This document shows positions 1 to 10,155 of a DNA stretch of 64,000 bases, one piece after another. Each line of letters begins with the position of its first letter. Position 1 is the stretch's first letter. The DNA lies in contig CAMNAP010000001.1 in assembly GCA_946531445.1 (NCBI GenBank), positions 1 to 64,000 on the forward strand. The letters are read 5' to 3'. The DNA is from an uncultured Clostridia bacterium (GTDB lineage: Bacteria > Bacillota > Clostridia > Oscillospirales > Acutalibacteraceae). Under the pieces are notes generated by a model. It was not told where the DNA came from and made no database searches. It saw nothing but the letters and a program-made list of their open reading frames with translations. A program made the position numbers and the translations under genes.

Positions 1-2
1 CC

Positions 3-83
3 CTCGCCGACGTTAACAAAAAGGTTAAGCTGAAATATTATAACAGTATTGACGAAGCGTATAAGCACTATAAAAATCATTAA
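3..83 (+). CDS. C-terminal end of a truncated CDS (…LADVNKKVKLKYYNSIDEAYKHYKNH*), product unknown
   Basis: Open frame from the window edge to TAA at 81-83, followed by a terminator-like hairpin. Confidence 0.6.
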   Translation, partial: LADVNKKVKLKYYNSIDEAYKHYKNH

Positions 84-90
84 AGATTAA

Positions 91-127
91 ACGCCTCTTT
101 GAGAGTTCAAAGAGGTGTTTTTATTTT
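91..127 (+). terminator. Rho-independent terminator
   Basis: cgcctctttgagagttcaaagaggtg hairpin followed by a T-rich run. Confidence 0.75.
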
Positions 128-288
128 TTTTATTTTTTTGACATATTTCGTTTTTTTCGTCACTACTATATGAAAGAAAAATTTTTAAATATTTTTTCAG
201 AATTTTAAAACTTTTTTGAAACTCAACTGTCTAATAAGTGTAAGGCAAGAGAGCTTACGGATAAAAAGTTTAAAAAGGAGAGTAAAAA

Positions 289-1053
289 ATGGAAAGACAA
301 CAGCTTATTAACGGATTAAATCTTGCTAAAGCAATTATGGTAAGGGTGACACAGATTAATCAGGAAATTGCAAATCTTCAGAGCGTTACGCCAAACGGAG
401 CGCTCAAGCCGCGCAAGGAGGCTCTCGGAATTGTAAAATGCTCCTTGATAGCGCTTGTTATTGTATTTTTTGTTAATGCGTTAACGCTTTCATATGTAAC
501 GTCGGGAATAATCGGTCTTATTATGTCGGAAAGTAACGACATAGAGCTTTACGACAAAATTTGCTCAATTGTTAATTTTATAGTTGTAATCGGTCTTACA
601 GTTCCGCTCGGCTTTTACATAAGACGTCTTCTCAGATTAAGGGCTGACAAGCAAAACCGTAAAATTGACGATGAAAACAGGCTTATTGAAATTGAAGCGG
701 GCGTGAGATATGACTATGCTCAGGCACGTATTAATGAGTTTAAAAATGAGCTCTTCGCACTTCAGAGAAGATATCAGAACGAGGTACAGCCCTGGTATCC
801 TCAGGATTATTGCTGTATTGAAGCGGCTGACTTTTTCTACAACGCTGTAGTGAACCGCCGCGCTGACACTATCGGCGGCGCAGTAAATCTTTACGAAACA
901 GAGCTTCACCGCAGAAGAATGGAAGAAATGCAGGGACGTATGATTCAGAATCAGCAGAATATTGCCGAGCAGCAGAAGATGAATTCAATGCTTCAGGTAG
1001 GCTCAATTATTATGCAGGGTTATATTTACAACACGCTCAGGAGGGGACAGTAA
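289..1053 (+). CDS. Hypothetical membrane protein with two predicted TM helices and a coiled-coil/Q-rich C-terminus
   Basis: 254-aa ORF, SD aaaggag upstream, hydrophobic segments near residues 50-110. Confidence 0.75.
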   Translation: MERQQLINGLNLAKAIMVRVTQINQEIANLQSVTPNGALKPRKEALGIVKCSLIALVIVFFVNALTLSYVTSGIIGLIMSESNDIELYDKICSIVNFIVVIGLTVPLGFYIRRLLRLRADKQNRKIDDENRLIEIEAGVRYDYAQARINEFKNELFALQRRYQNEVQPWYPQDYCCIEAADFFYNAVVNRRADTIGGAVNLYETELHRRRMEEMQGRMIQNQQNIAEQQKMNSMLQVGSIIMQGYIYNTLRRGQ

Positions 1054-1787
1054 TGCATAACGGTTATTACTATGAGGAAAAGCCCGTAAAGGACTACGGC
1101 GACAAAATGCCGGTTAAAAGAATACTTCACGAACGTCTTATATCATTTGCGTTTTTTACAATTGTCTATACATTTTTATTTTATAAGCTCAGCAACTATA
1201 TTCTGACGTATCTGAGTAATATTGACAATCCGCATATATACAGCTATAAGGTTACGCTGATTGCACCTATTGCTATAATCTTTGTTCCGATTTCCGCCGT
1301 TTTAAGCGTATTTACCGTTAAAATCGGAAATGCATTAACGAACGGCTTTAAAAAGACTTCTGTATACAATAAGCTCAGCGACCCCGTATACAGAAATACA
1401 AAAATCGGTAAATTCATAAGCTTTATGGAACGAAACAGCGCAATATTCGTTTTTGTCCTTTCAATTGTCACACTTGGTAAAGCTATAGGCTTTTCAGGTC
1501 TGTTTACGGGAATGGATGATGGGTTAATAATATCTCTTTTACTCAGCGCAATCGGAATTCCCGATTTGATTACGCTGTTCCTTGCGGGCTGTATCTTTGG
1601 CATAGCAAGAAATCTTGATTCAAACGTAAGATATCCCGGTCTTGTAAAAGCGACTAAGATTATATGCATAATTGCGTTTGTAGTTGCAATTACTCCTGTA
1701 GGCGACGCAACGGGAGCTATATTTGCCGGAATTGGCGACGAATTAAAAGGCGGCGAAACCGCTATGCTCTTTATAGGCTTAATGTAA
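1053..1787 (+). CDS. Hypothetical polytopic membrane protein
   Basis: 244-aa ORF overlapping the previous stop by 1 nt (taATG), several hydrophobic segments. Confidence 0.75.
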   Translation: MHNGYYYEEKPVKDYGDKMPVKRILHERLISFAFFTIVYTFLFYKLSNYILTYLSNIDNPHIYSYKVTLIAPIAIIFVPISAVLSVFTVKIGNALTNGFKKTSVYNKLSDPVYRNTKIGKFISFMERNSAIFVFVLSIVTLGKAIGFSGLFTGMDDGLIISLLLSAIGIPDLITLFLAGCIFGIARNLDSNVRYPGLVKATKIICIIAFVVAITPVGDATGAIFAGIGDELKGGETAMLFIGLM

Positions 1788-1800
1788 TCAATGAATTAAT

Positions 1801-1830
1801 CGGCAGGGCTTGGCTCTGCCGAATTTATTT
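1801..1830 (+). terminator. Rho-independent terminator
   Basis: cggcagggcttggctctgccg hairpin followed by aatttatttt. Confidence 0.7.
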
Positions 1831-1917
1831 TAAAAGTTCTTATAATAATTATTGCATTAATTTTACTGCTGTGATAAAATATTAACGACTATAAAATTGT
1901 ATTGCGAGGTAAAATTT

Positions 1918-2931
1918 ATGAAAAAGCTTAAAGTCGGAATTATCGGCGCAGGAAGAATCGGACAGGTTCACGCTAAATCAATTACTTACCATATCCCGCA
2001 GGCAGAGATTGTTGCTATTTCGGACATCTTTGTTGACGGGGCTAAAAAGGTAGCTGAGGAGCTCGGAATCCCCGCTTATTACGAGGATTATCACGAGATT
2101 CTCAACAACCCTGAAATTGACGCTGTGCTTATCTGTTCATCAACCGATACTCACGCTGATATTGCCTGCGAGGCGGCAGAGGCAGGAAAACACATTTTCT
2201 GCGAAAAGCCCGTTGACCTTACGGTTGAAAAGATTAAGAAGGTTATCGCCGCAGTTAACAAGGCAGGCGTTAAGCTTCAGATTGGCTTTAACAGACGTTA
2301 CGACCACAACTTTGCACACATTAAGTCGCTTGCTAACGAGGGTAAGCTCGGCGACCTTCAGATAATTAAGATTACCTCACGCGACCCGGAGGCTCCTCCG
2401 ATTAACTATGTTAAGGTTTCGGGCGGAATCTTCCTTGATATGACGGTTCACGATTTTGATATGGCGCGTTTTATCGGCGGCGAGGTTGAAGAGGTTTACG
2501 CTAACGCAACAGTTATGGTAGACGAGGAAATCGGCAAGGCAGGCGACGTTGACACAGCCCTTGTTGCTCTTAAGTTCAAGAGCGGTGCAATCGGCGTTAT
2601 TGACAACTGCCGCAGAGCGTGCTACGGCTACGACCAGAGACTTGAGGTGTTCGGCTCAGGCGGTCAGGCAAGCGCAGCTAACGACACCCCGACAAATGTT
2701 GCTTACATAAATGAAAACGGCAATGTTACCGACAAGCCGCTTTACTTCTTCCTTGAGAGATATATGCAGTCCTTTACAGACGAGATGAACGAATTCATTG
2801 ACGCTGTTTTAAACGATAAGGAAACTAAGACCACTGTTAACGACGGACTTGAGGCGCTTCGTCTCGGTCTTGCGGCTAAGCTTTCAGTAGCTGAACACAG
2901 ACCTGTAAAGCTCAGCGAAATTGAGGCTTAA
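1918..2931 (+). CDS. iolG: Inositol 2-dehydrogenase / Gfo-Idh-MocA family oxidoreductase
   Basis: MKKLKVGIIGAGRIGQVHAKSI Rossmann start, FCEKPVDLT motif; start chosen at ATG 1918 after the SD. Confidence 0.85.
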   Translation: MKKLKVGIIGAGRIGQVHAKSITYHIPQAEIVAISDIFVDGAKKVAEELGIPAYYEDYHEILNNPEIDAVLICSSTDTHADIACEAAEAGKHIFCEKPVDLTVEKIKKVIAAVNKAGVKLQIGFNRRYDHNFAHIKSLANEGKLGDLQIIKITSRDPEAPPINYVKVSGGIFLDMTVHDFDMARFIGGEVEEVYANATVMVDEEIGKAGDVDTALVALKFKSGAIGVIDNCRRACYGYDQRLEVFGSGGQASAANDTPTNVAYINENGNVTDKPLYFFLERYMQSFTDEMNEFIDAVLNDKETKTTVNDGLEALRLGLAAKLSVAEHRPVKLSEIEA

Positions 2932-2955
2932 TGCTATTCAATAAAGGAGTAAATT

Positions 2956-4809
2956 ATGAAAAGAGAACGTTTAACTATGTCTCAGGCACTGGTTAAGTTT
3001 CTTGATAACCAGTATATAGAGGTAGACGGAAAGGAAACAAAATTTGTTTCGGGTATGTTCGGAATCTTCGGTCACGGCTGTGTTGTAGGCGTTGGACAGG
3101 CGCTTGAGCAGGGCGGACACAACCTCACCTTCTACCAGGGCAAAAACGAGCAGAATATGGCTCTTGCGGCTGTTGCCTACGCAAAGCAGATGGACAGAAA
3201 GGCAATTATACCCTGCGTTTCGTCTATCGGCCCGGGCGCTACAAATATGGTAACGGCGTGCGGCTGTGCAACCGCAAACAGAATTCCGCTTTTAGTGCTC
3301 CCCGGTGACACATTTGCGTGCCGTCAGCCCGACCCTGTTTTACAGCAGGCTGAATTCTTTGACAACTACGGCAGAACTGTTACCGACGCTTTCAAGGGCG
3401 TTTGTCACTACTTTGACAGAATCGTGCGCCCCGAGCAGCTTATGACAGCCTGCCTTAACGCAATGCGCGTGCTTACCGACCCCGCTGACACGGGCGCCGT
3501 TTGTCTTGCTATGCCGCAGGACGTTGAGGGCGAGGCTTACGATTATCCCGAGCATTTCCTTCAGAAGAGAGTATGGCACATTGACCGCAGACCGATTAGC
3601 TCATCTCAGCTTGACAGAGCCGTTGAAATGATTAAAGCGGCAAAGAAGCCGATTATTATCTGCGGCGGCGGCGTTCGATACAGCGAGGCTGAAAAGGAGC
3701 TCCTCGCACTTGCTGAAAAGTGCAATATCCCGATTAGCGAAACTCAGGCAGGCAAGGGACTTATAGACTGGAAACACCCGCTTAATCTCGGCGGTATAGG
3801 TGTTACGGGCGGTAAGGCCGCTAACGTAATAGGCAGAGACGCTGACCTTATTATCGGTGTTGGCACACGTTTTTCAGACTTCACTACCTCGTCAAAGTGG
3901 CTCTTTAACGAAAACAGAAAGGTGCTTGGAATAAACATCTGTCCGTTTGACGCTTATAAGATGGACGCCGAAGCCATCATCGCTGACGCGAGAGAGGCAA
4001 TCAGCGCAATTTACGCTTCAATCGGTGATTACAAAACCGCTTACACCGACGAGATTGCAAACGCTAAGACTGAGTGGGACGCAATTGTTGACGACTATTA
4101 TACAAAAGAGCTTGATGGCGGACTTAATCAGACTCTCGCGCTCGGTATAATCAACGAATTTATGGACGAGGGCGACATTGCTCTGGGCTCTGCAGGCTCG
4201 CTTCCCGGCGATATGCAGAGACTGTTCAGACCGAAAAAACGCGGTAACTACCATATGGAATACGGCTATTCAAATATGGGCTACGAGGTTAACGGCGCGC
4301 TCGGCGCAAAGCTTGCACAGCCCGAAAGCGAGGTTTACACCTTCTGCGGCGACGGCTCCTTCCTTATGGGACACAGCGAGCTTTACACGGCTCTTCAGGA
4401 GGGCTTAAAGATTAACGTCTGCGTTTTTGACAACCTCGGCTGGGGCTGTATTGAAAACCTCCAGAACAATCAGGGTACAGATACCTTCGGCACTGTTTTC
4501 CGCGCAAGAAATCCCGAAACGGGTATGCTTGACGGTGCTGATATGACGGTTGACTTTGCTAAAATTGCAGAGGGCTACGGCGCAAAGGGCTACACCTGCC
4601 GCACCTCTGACGAGCTTCGCGCCGCTCTTGAGGACGCAAAGAAGCAGACAAAGGCTGTTTTGTTTGATATCAAGGTTCTTCCTCAGACTATGACTCCGGG
4701 CTTTGAGAGCTGGTGGAGAGTGGGCGTTGCAGAGGTTTCAAAGAGTGAAAGAGTTGCAGCGGCTTATGAGGATATGCAGGCACATATTAAGGAAACATTC
4801 GATTATTAA
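2956..4809 (+). CDS. iolD: 3D-(3,5/4)-trihydroxycyclohexane-1,2-dione acylhydrolase (ThDP-dependent)
   Basis: 617-aa ThDP enzyme ([29 protein letters not shown] motif), placed between iolG and iolE. Confidence 0.85.
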   Translation: MKRERLTMSQALVKFLDNQYIEVDGKETKFVSGMFGIFGHGCVVGVGQALEQGGHNLTFYQGKNEQNMALAAVAYAKQMDRKAIIPCVSSIGPGATNMVTACGCATANRIPLLVLPGDTFACRQPDPVLQQAEFFDNYGRTVTDAFKGVCHYFDRIVRPEQLMTACLNAMRVLTDPADTGAVCLAMPQDVEGEAYDYPEHFLQKRVWHIDRRPISSSQLDRAVEMIKAAKKPIIICGGGVRYSEAEKELLALAEKCNIPISETQAGKGLIDWKHPLNLGGIGVTGGKAANVIGRDADLIIGVGTRFSDFTTSSKWLFNENRKVLGINICPFDAYKMDAEAIIADAREAISAIYASIGDYKTAYTDEIANAKTEWDAIVDDYYTKELDGGLNQTLALGIINEFMDEGDIALGSAGSLPGDMQRLFRPKKRGNYHMEYGYSNMGYEVNGALGAKLAQPESEVYTFCGDGSFLMGHSELYTALQEGLKINVCVFDNLGWGCIENLQNNQGTDTFGTVFRARNPETGMLDGADMTVDFAKIAEGYGAKGYTCRTSDELRAALEDAKKQTKAVLFDIKVLPQTMTPGFESWWRVGVAEVSKSERVAAAYEDMQAHIKETFDY

Positions 4810-4819
4810 GGAGAATAAT

Positions 4820-5719
4820 ATGCTTAATCCCAACAAAGTAAAACTTGCTATTGCGCCAATCGGCTGGACTAACGACGATATGCCCGACCTCGGCGCAGAG
4901 AATACATTTGAACAGTGCATAAGCGAGATGGCTCTCGCAGGCTTCAAGGGAAGCGAAATAGGAAACAAATACCCCGCAGACCCCGACGTACTCAAGCCGT
5001 ATCTTGACATAAGAGGACTTCAGATTTGTAACGCGTGGTTCTCGTCATACCTAACCTCAAAGCCTTACGAGGAAACAATTGAGGCTTTCAAGGCACATTG
5101 CGACAAGCTCTATAAGCTCGGCGCAAAGGTAATCGGCGCTTCGGAGCAGGGCAACTCAATTCAGGGCGACCTTACAAAATCTATCCTTGAAGAGAAGCCG
5201 TATTACACTGACGAGCAGTGGGCAACTGTTGCAAAGGGCTTTAACGAGATGGGCGCATATGCAAAGAGCAAGGGTATGTTCTTCACCGTTCATCACCATA
5301 TGGGAACGGGAGTTCAGACCGTTGAGGAAATTGACAAGCTTATGGAGCTTACGGACCCCGAGCTTGTTTATATGCTTCTCGATTCGGGACACCTTACCTT
5401 TGCGGGTATTGACCCGGTACCCGTATTCAAAAAGTACATAGGAAGAACGAAGCACGTTCACCTCAAGGACGTAAGGCTTGACGTATACAATAACGAAGTT
5501 GTACCTAACCATATGTCCTTCCTTGACGCTGTAAGAGCAGGCGTTTTCACCGTTCCCGGCGACGGCGACGTTGACTTCAAGCCTATCTTTGACATTCTTG
5601 AAGAGGCTGACTACGAGGGCTGGGTAGTTGTTGAAGCAGAGCAGGACCCTGCAAAGGCTAACCCGTTTGAATACGCAGTTAAGGCAAGAAAATACATCCG
5701 CGAAACAGCAGGACTTTAA
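4820..5719 (+). CDS. iolE: Inosose dehydratase (sugar phosphate isomerase/epimerase fold)
   Basis: [25 protein letters not shown] typical IolE N-terminus; ATG 4820 preceded by aaggag. Confidence 0.85.
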   Translation: MLNPNKVKLAIAPIGWTNDDMPDLGAENTFEQCISEMALAGFKGSEIGNKYPADPDVLKPYLDIRGLQICNAWFSSYLTSKPYEETIEAFKAHCDKLYKLGAKVIGASEQGNSIQGDLTKSILEEKPYYTDEQWATVAKGFNEMGAYAKSKGMFFTVHHHMGTGVQTVEEIDKLMELTDPELVYMLLDSGHLTFAGIDPVPVFKKYIGRTKHVHLKDVRLDVYNNEVVPNHMSFLDAVRAGVFTVPGDGDVDFKPIFDILEEADYEGWVVVEAEQDPAKANPFEYAVKARKYIRETAGL

Positions 5720-5730
5720 AAGAAATAAAA

Positions 5731-5759
5731 CCGCTGAACACAAGTTCAGCGGCTTTTTA
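5731..5759 (+). terminator. Rho-independent terminator
   Basis: ccgctgaacacaagttcagcgg followed by ctttttag. Confidence 0.8.
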
Positions 5760-5767
5760 GTTTTGTT

Positions 5768-6931
5768 TTATTTTTTATCGTTAGTTATTCTTTCAGGCGG
5801 AGTCCAGAGATGGATTCTGCCCGTATCGTTAAATGCCTTTAAGGTCATAACTGTCAGCGGAACGATAAACATACCGAGGAAGCCGAAAAGCTTAAGGCCG
5901 AAGTAAAGTCCCATAAGAGTTATAAGCGGATGAACGCCAAGTGAGTCGCCGACAATTTTCGGCTCAATATACTGGCGTAAAAATGTGATAATCACGTAAA
6001 TTACAATGAGCCCGATTGCCTGCGGGACTTTTCCGAGCACAAGCGAAATGATTGCCCAAGGGATAAGAATACCGCCCGAGCCCGCAATAGGCAGAATATC
6101 AAATACTGCGATTAACGCGGCAATCCATACATAGTTGGGGTTGTTCATTATATGGGTAAGCGACAAAATTGAGAAGCCTATGAAAAGCTCGCCGAAGGTG
6201 ATGAGCATTATAAGACCGTACGCTCTTACCATTTTAAGAATTGTTTTTGAGAAAACCTGCTTAATTTCAAAGAGAATGTTTTTCTTGCTTTCGGGAAGCT
6301 GAAGCTGAATAAAGCTGACAATTCGGTTATAATCCTTTGTAAAGAAAATCCACGCGATAAGCCCGATTACAAGCCCGATAACAATTGACGGAACGTTTTT
6401 CATAGCTTTTGCAACGCTTGAAAGTCCGCTTGAAACGCCTGACTTTACGGTTGACATATTTATGCCGAGGGCGGATATATCAAAATCGTCAATAAGCTTT
6501 GAAAACATATTTGTAACAGCGTCGCTGAAATGAGCGTAAATTCCTTCGGGGAGAAATTTTCCTATATTGAGAATCTCGGTTTCAAGCGTTGAGAGAAATG
6601 CGGGAATATCGTTTAACTGAGCTGTGAGATATTTAATTAAGTCGCTTATTCGTGAAATAAGCTGAACCGCAATAATAACGAATGGGATAAGAACAATTAT
6701 AATTGTCAGTACAATCAAAAGAATACACCAAAGCGTGTGGTATTTAGGCCCCGCCTTTTTGTCAAGCTTTCTTATAGGATTCTGAAGCAGTACCGCAAAG
6801 AAGAATGTTAACAAAAACGGCGCAGTTACCCAGAAAAGATATTTGAAAAATACATAAATCAGCGCGATAACCGCCGCGAGAAATACAAGATTGATAATAA
6901 AATCTCGTCTTTTTGCAACCTTTGGATTCAT
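5768..6931 (-). CDS. AI-2E family transporter (YtvI/PerM-like permease)
   Basis: 387-aa multi-TM protein with GSGGILIPWAI and IEPKIVGDSLGVHPLITLMGLYFGLKLFGFLGMFIVPL signature. Confidence 0.85.
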   Translation of the reverse strand: MNPKVAKRRDFIINLVFLAAVIALIYVFFKYLFWVTAPFLLTFFFAVLLQNPIRKLDKKAGPKYHTLWCILLIVLTIIIVLIPFVIIAVQLISRISDLIKYLTAQLNDIPAFLSTLETEILNIGKFLPEGIYAHFSDAVTNMFSKLIDDFDISALGINMSTVKSGVSSGLSSVAKAMKNVPSIVIGLVIGLIAWIFFTKDYNRIVSFIQLQLPESKKNILFEIKQVFSKTILKMVRAYGLIMLITFGELFIGFSILSLTHIMNNPNYVWIAALIAVFDILPIAGSGGILIPWAIISLVLGKVPQAIGLIVIYVIITFLRQYIEPKIVGDSLGVHPLITLMGLYFGLKLFGFLGMFIVPLTVMTLKAFNDTGRIHLWTPPERITNDKK

Positions 6932-7142
6932 TTTTATCCTCCGCTCCTTTTGCCATCGGGTATAAATATAATAACTATATCTTCATTTTAATGCAATATA
7001 TACTAAACTTCAAGAAAAAATATTAAACTTTGAATATTTTTTACCAAAAATTTAAAATTGTTCTTGTAAATGTAAATAATTAGTGATAATATAAAGAAAG
7101 TGTTTTTCACTGTAATACAACTGTCTATGGGTGGCGTACAGT

Positions 7143-7571
7143 ATGAGTAAAGAAAAATATCTTCTTATAGACTCCTCGATACTCCCCGACGTTTACCCGA
7201 AAATCATTAAAGCTAAAAAGCTTTTGCTTTCGGGAGAGGCGGCAAGCGTGTCTGCGGCTGTTAAGATGGCAGGAATATCAAGAAGCGCATATTATAAGTA
7301 TAAGGATAAAGTATTTGAATATACCGAAAGCGCTGAGGATATGCTTACCATAAGAGCAAGACTTACGGACAACGCGGGAGTTCTTTCTGCGGTTATCAAC
7401 CGTCTGTTCAGGCTTGGGGCAAACATTTTAAGCATTAATCAGAGCGTACCCGTAAACGGCTCTGCTGACGTGTCAATAACGCTGAGCAGTACAAATATTA
7501 CGGTTTCAAATGAGATACTAATTAATAAAATAACGGAAATTGACGGCGTTGAGAGCGCAAGCCTCGTTTAG
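7143..7571 (+). CDS. ACT domain-containing protein (PheB/UPF0735-like)
   Basis: MSKEKYLLIDSSILPDVYPKIIKAKKLLLSGEAASVSAAVKMAGISRSAYYKYKDKVF…ACT domain; GTG 7131 is an alternative start. Confidence 0.8.
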   Translation: MSKEKYLLIDSSILPDVYPKIIKAKKLLLSGEAASVSAAVKMAGISRSAYYKYKDKVFEYTESAEDMLTIRARLTDNAGVLSAVINRLFRLGANILSINQSVPVNGSADVSITLSSTNITVSNEILINKITEIDGVESASLV

Positions 7572-7593
7572 CGCCGATAAAGAAAGGGACAAT

Positions 7594-8811
7594 ATGAAGG
7601 TTGCAGTAATGGGCTACGGCACGGTTGGAAGCGGAGTCGTAGAGGTAATCGAATCACACGAAAAGGTTATAAAAAAACGCACAGACGGAGTGGCGCTTGA
7701 GGTTAAGCGAATTCTTGATTTGCGTGAATTTCCCGACGACCCTCACGCTTCGCTTTTCACTAAGGATTTCAATGAGATTCTGAACGACGGCGAAATTGAG
7801 GTTGTAGCGGAAACAATGGGCGGAGTCAATCCCGCTTACGAATTCACAAAAAAGCTTCTTGAAGCGGGGAAGAGCGTAGTTTCCTCAAACAAAGAGCTTG
7901 TTGCACAAAAGGGGCTTGAGCTTCTTGAAACGGCAAAGGCGCACGGAGTAAACTATCTTTTTGAGGCGTCAGTCGGCGGCGGAATTCCCATTATCAGACC
8001 TATGGACCAGTGTCTTGCGGCAAACAATATTGAGGGAATTGCGGGTATTTTAAACGGAACAACTAACTTTATTCTGACTAAGATGATAGAGGACGGTATG
8101 ACGTTTGAGGACGCGCTTAAGCTTGCGCAGGATAACGGATATGCCGAAAAAGACCCGACGGCGGATATTGAAGGCTTTGACGCCTGCCGCAAGGTTTGTA
8201 TTCTGGCTTCTCTCGCTTTTGGAAAACACGTTTATCCAAATCAGGTTGAATGTGAGGGCATAACGAAAATTACGCTTGAGGACGTTGCGTATATCTCGTC
8301 TGCAAAGGGCGTAATAAAGCTTCTCGGTCAGATTAAGTATATTGACGAAAACTCAATTGCGGCTTTTGTAAGTCCTGCCGTAGTTTTCAACGGCTCGCAG
8401 CTTGCAAGCGTTAACGGCGTGTTCAACGCAATTCTTGTAAGAGGCGACGCTGTCGGCGACGTTTGCTTCTACGGTCCGGGCGCAGGTAAGCTTCCCACAG
8501 CTTCTGCAGTTGTTGCGGATATGGTTGACGCCGCAAAGCACACCCAGAGAAGAAAGATTTTCGGCTGGGGCGAGGGCAGCGAGGATTACGTTATTGACCA
8601 TAAGGAAAAAATCACAATGCCTTTCTACGTTCGCGCAAAGGCGAAACAGTCTGAAATTCAGCGTATTTTCAGCGAGGTTAAGTTCCTTACAAGATACGGT
8701 CAGCCGTCAGACGAGGTTGCGTTCATAACTGACGAAATGACAGAAAACAAGCTCAGACAGAAGCTTGACGCAATTAATACAATCAACATAATCAAAGTAA
8801 CAAATTATTAA
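7594..8811 (+). CDS. hom: Homoserine dehydrogenase
   Basis: MKVAVMGYGTVGSGVVEVI; GILNGTTNFILTKM; ADPTADIEGFDACRK-type motif. Confidence 0.93.
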   Translation: MKVAVMGYGTVGSGVVEVIESHEKVIKKRTDGVALEVKRILDLREFPDDPHASLFTKDFNEILNDGEIEVVAETMGGVNPAYEFTKKLLEAGKSVVSSNKELVAQKGLELLETAKAHGVNYLFEASVGGGIPIIRPMDQCLAANNIEGIAGILNGTTNFILTKMIEDGMTFEDALKLAQDNGYAEKDPTADIEGFDACRKVCILASLAFGKHVYPNQVECEGITKITLEDVAYISSAKGVIKLLGQIKYIDENSIAAFVSPAVVFNGSQLASVNGVFNAILVRGDAVGDVCFYGPGAGKLPTASAVVADMVDAAKHTQRRKIFGWGEGSEDYVIDHKEKITMPFYVRAKAKQSEIQRIFSEVKFLTRYGQPSDEVAFITDEMTENKLRQKLDAINTINIIKVTNY

Positions 8812-8825
8812 TACAGGAGAATTAT

Positions 8826-10034
8826 ATGGCACTTATTGTTCAGAAGTTCGGCGGCTCGTCTGTTGCCAACGCCGAACGGGTACGCAATGTTGCAAAAATC
8901 GTAAGCGACACTTACAAAGCGGGTAACGACGTTGTAGTTGTTGTTTCCGCCCAGGGTGATACCACAGACGATTTAATTGAAAAGGCAGCTGAAATTAACG
9001 AAAACGCACCAAAGAGAGAGCTTGACCAGCTTCTTGCGGCAGGCGAGCAGATTTCTATCTCGCTTCTCGCTATGGCGATTGAGTCTATGGGCTTTCCCGT
9101 TATAAGCCTTCTTGGCTGGCAGGCAGGCTTTAACACTAACTCTGTTTACGGCGCGGCAAGAATAAAAAACATCAAGCCTAACCGACTTCAGGCTGAGCTT
9201 GCAAAACACAATATTGTTGTAGTTGCGGGCTTTCAGGGTATAAACAGATACGACGATTTAACAACGCTCGGACGCGGCGGCTCAGACACCTCTGCGGTTG
9301 CTATTGCGGCGGCGCTTCACGCGGATAAATGCCAGATATTTACCGACGTTGAAGGCGTTTATACAGCAGACCCGAGAAAGGTAGAGGGCGCGCAGAAGCT
9401 TAAGGAAATTACTTATGACGAAATGCTTGAGCTTGCAACGCTCGGCGCTCAGGTGCTCAATAACAGAAGCGTTGAAATGGCTAAAAAATATGAGGTTGAG
9501 CTTGAGGTTCTCTCTTCTCTCAACCCCGTTCCCGGAACTATTGTCAAGGAGGTAGCAAATATGGAAAAAATGTTAATCAGAGGCGTAACGCAGGATAAGG
9601 ACGTGGCTCTTGTTTCAATTCTCGGAGTTCAGGATAACCCGGGCGTTGCTTTCAAAATATTCTCAAAGCTTTCACAGAAAAATATAAACGTTGATATTAT
9701 TCTTCAGTCCTTCGGAAGAAACGGAACCAAGGATATTGTTTTCTCGGTTAATAAGGATAACGGTCCGGTTGCAGTTGAGCTTCTTGAGGGACTCGGTTTC
9801 CTCGGCGGCGCAAAGATTGTGTGCGACACAAGCGTTGCAAAGGTTTCAATTGTCGGCGCAGGTATGGAATCACACCCCGGTACTGCAACAAAGATGTTTG
9901 AGGCGCTCTTTGACAGAGGAATTAACATTAAAATGATTTCTACCTCAGAGATTAAGATTTCCGTTATCATCGACGCTGAAGAGGCGGACAGAGCCGTTAC
10001 GGCAATCCACAAGGCGTTTATTCCTAATGATTGA
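8826..10034 (+). CDS. lysC: Aspartate kinase
   Basis: IVQKFGGSSVANAERV; TTLGRGGSDTSAVAIAAALHADKCQIFTDVEGVYTADPR; C-terminal ACT domains. Confidence 0.95.
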   Translation: MALIVQKFGGSSVANAERVRNVAKIVSDTYKAGNDVVVVVSAQGDTTDDLIEKAAEINENAPKRELDQLLAAGEQISISLLAMAIESMGFPVISLLGWQAGFNTNSVYGAARIKNIKPNRLQAELAKHNIVVVAGFQGINRYDDLTTLGRGGSDTSAVAIAAALHADKCQIFTDVEGVYTADPRKVEGAQKLKEITYDEMLELATLGAQVLNNRSVEMAKKYEVELEVLSSLNPVPGTIVKEVANMEKMLIRGVTQDKDVALVSILGVQDNPGVAFKIFSKLSQKNINVDIILQSFGRNGTKDIVFSVNKDNGPVAVELLEGLGFLGGAKIVCDTSVAKVSIVGAGMESHPGTATKMFEALFDRGINIKMISTSEIKISVIIDAEEADRAVTAIHKAFIPND

Positions 10035-10048
10035 TAAATAATTTTGCA

Positions 10049-10075
10049 GCGGGCGGAATTCGCCCGCATTTTTTC
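10049..10075 (+). terminator. Rho-independent terminator
   Basis: gcgggcggaattcgcccgc followed by attttttc. Confidence 0.85.
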
Positions 10076-10155
10076 TAAAATATTTTGTTATGCTATTGAA
10101 AAATTTTTTCGTTGTTATATAATAGAATTAATTTAAAAGTAAAGGCGGTGAGGGA

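Noticed and set aside
4703-4819. Extended N-terminus of iolE in the ORF track
   Set aside because: Overlaps the iolD end; the SD and conserved [16 protein letters not shown] start at 4820
5156-5743. 195-aa ORF on the minus strand
   Set aside because: Antisense to iolE, no SD, and composition typical of the complementary strand of coding DNA
7000-7143. Lysine/threonine-type riboswitch or T-box upstream of the ACT-hom-lysC genes
   Set aside because: The short AT-rich leader shows no recognisable aptamer or T-box core
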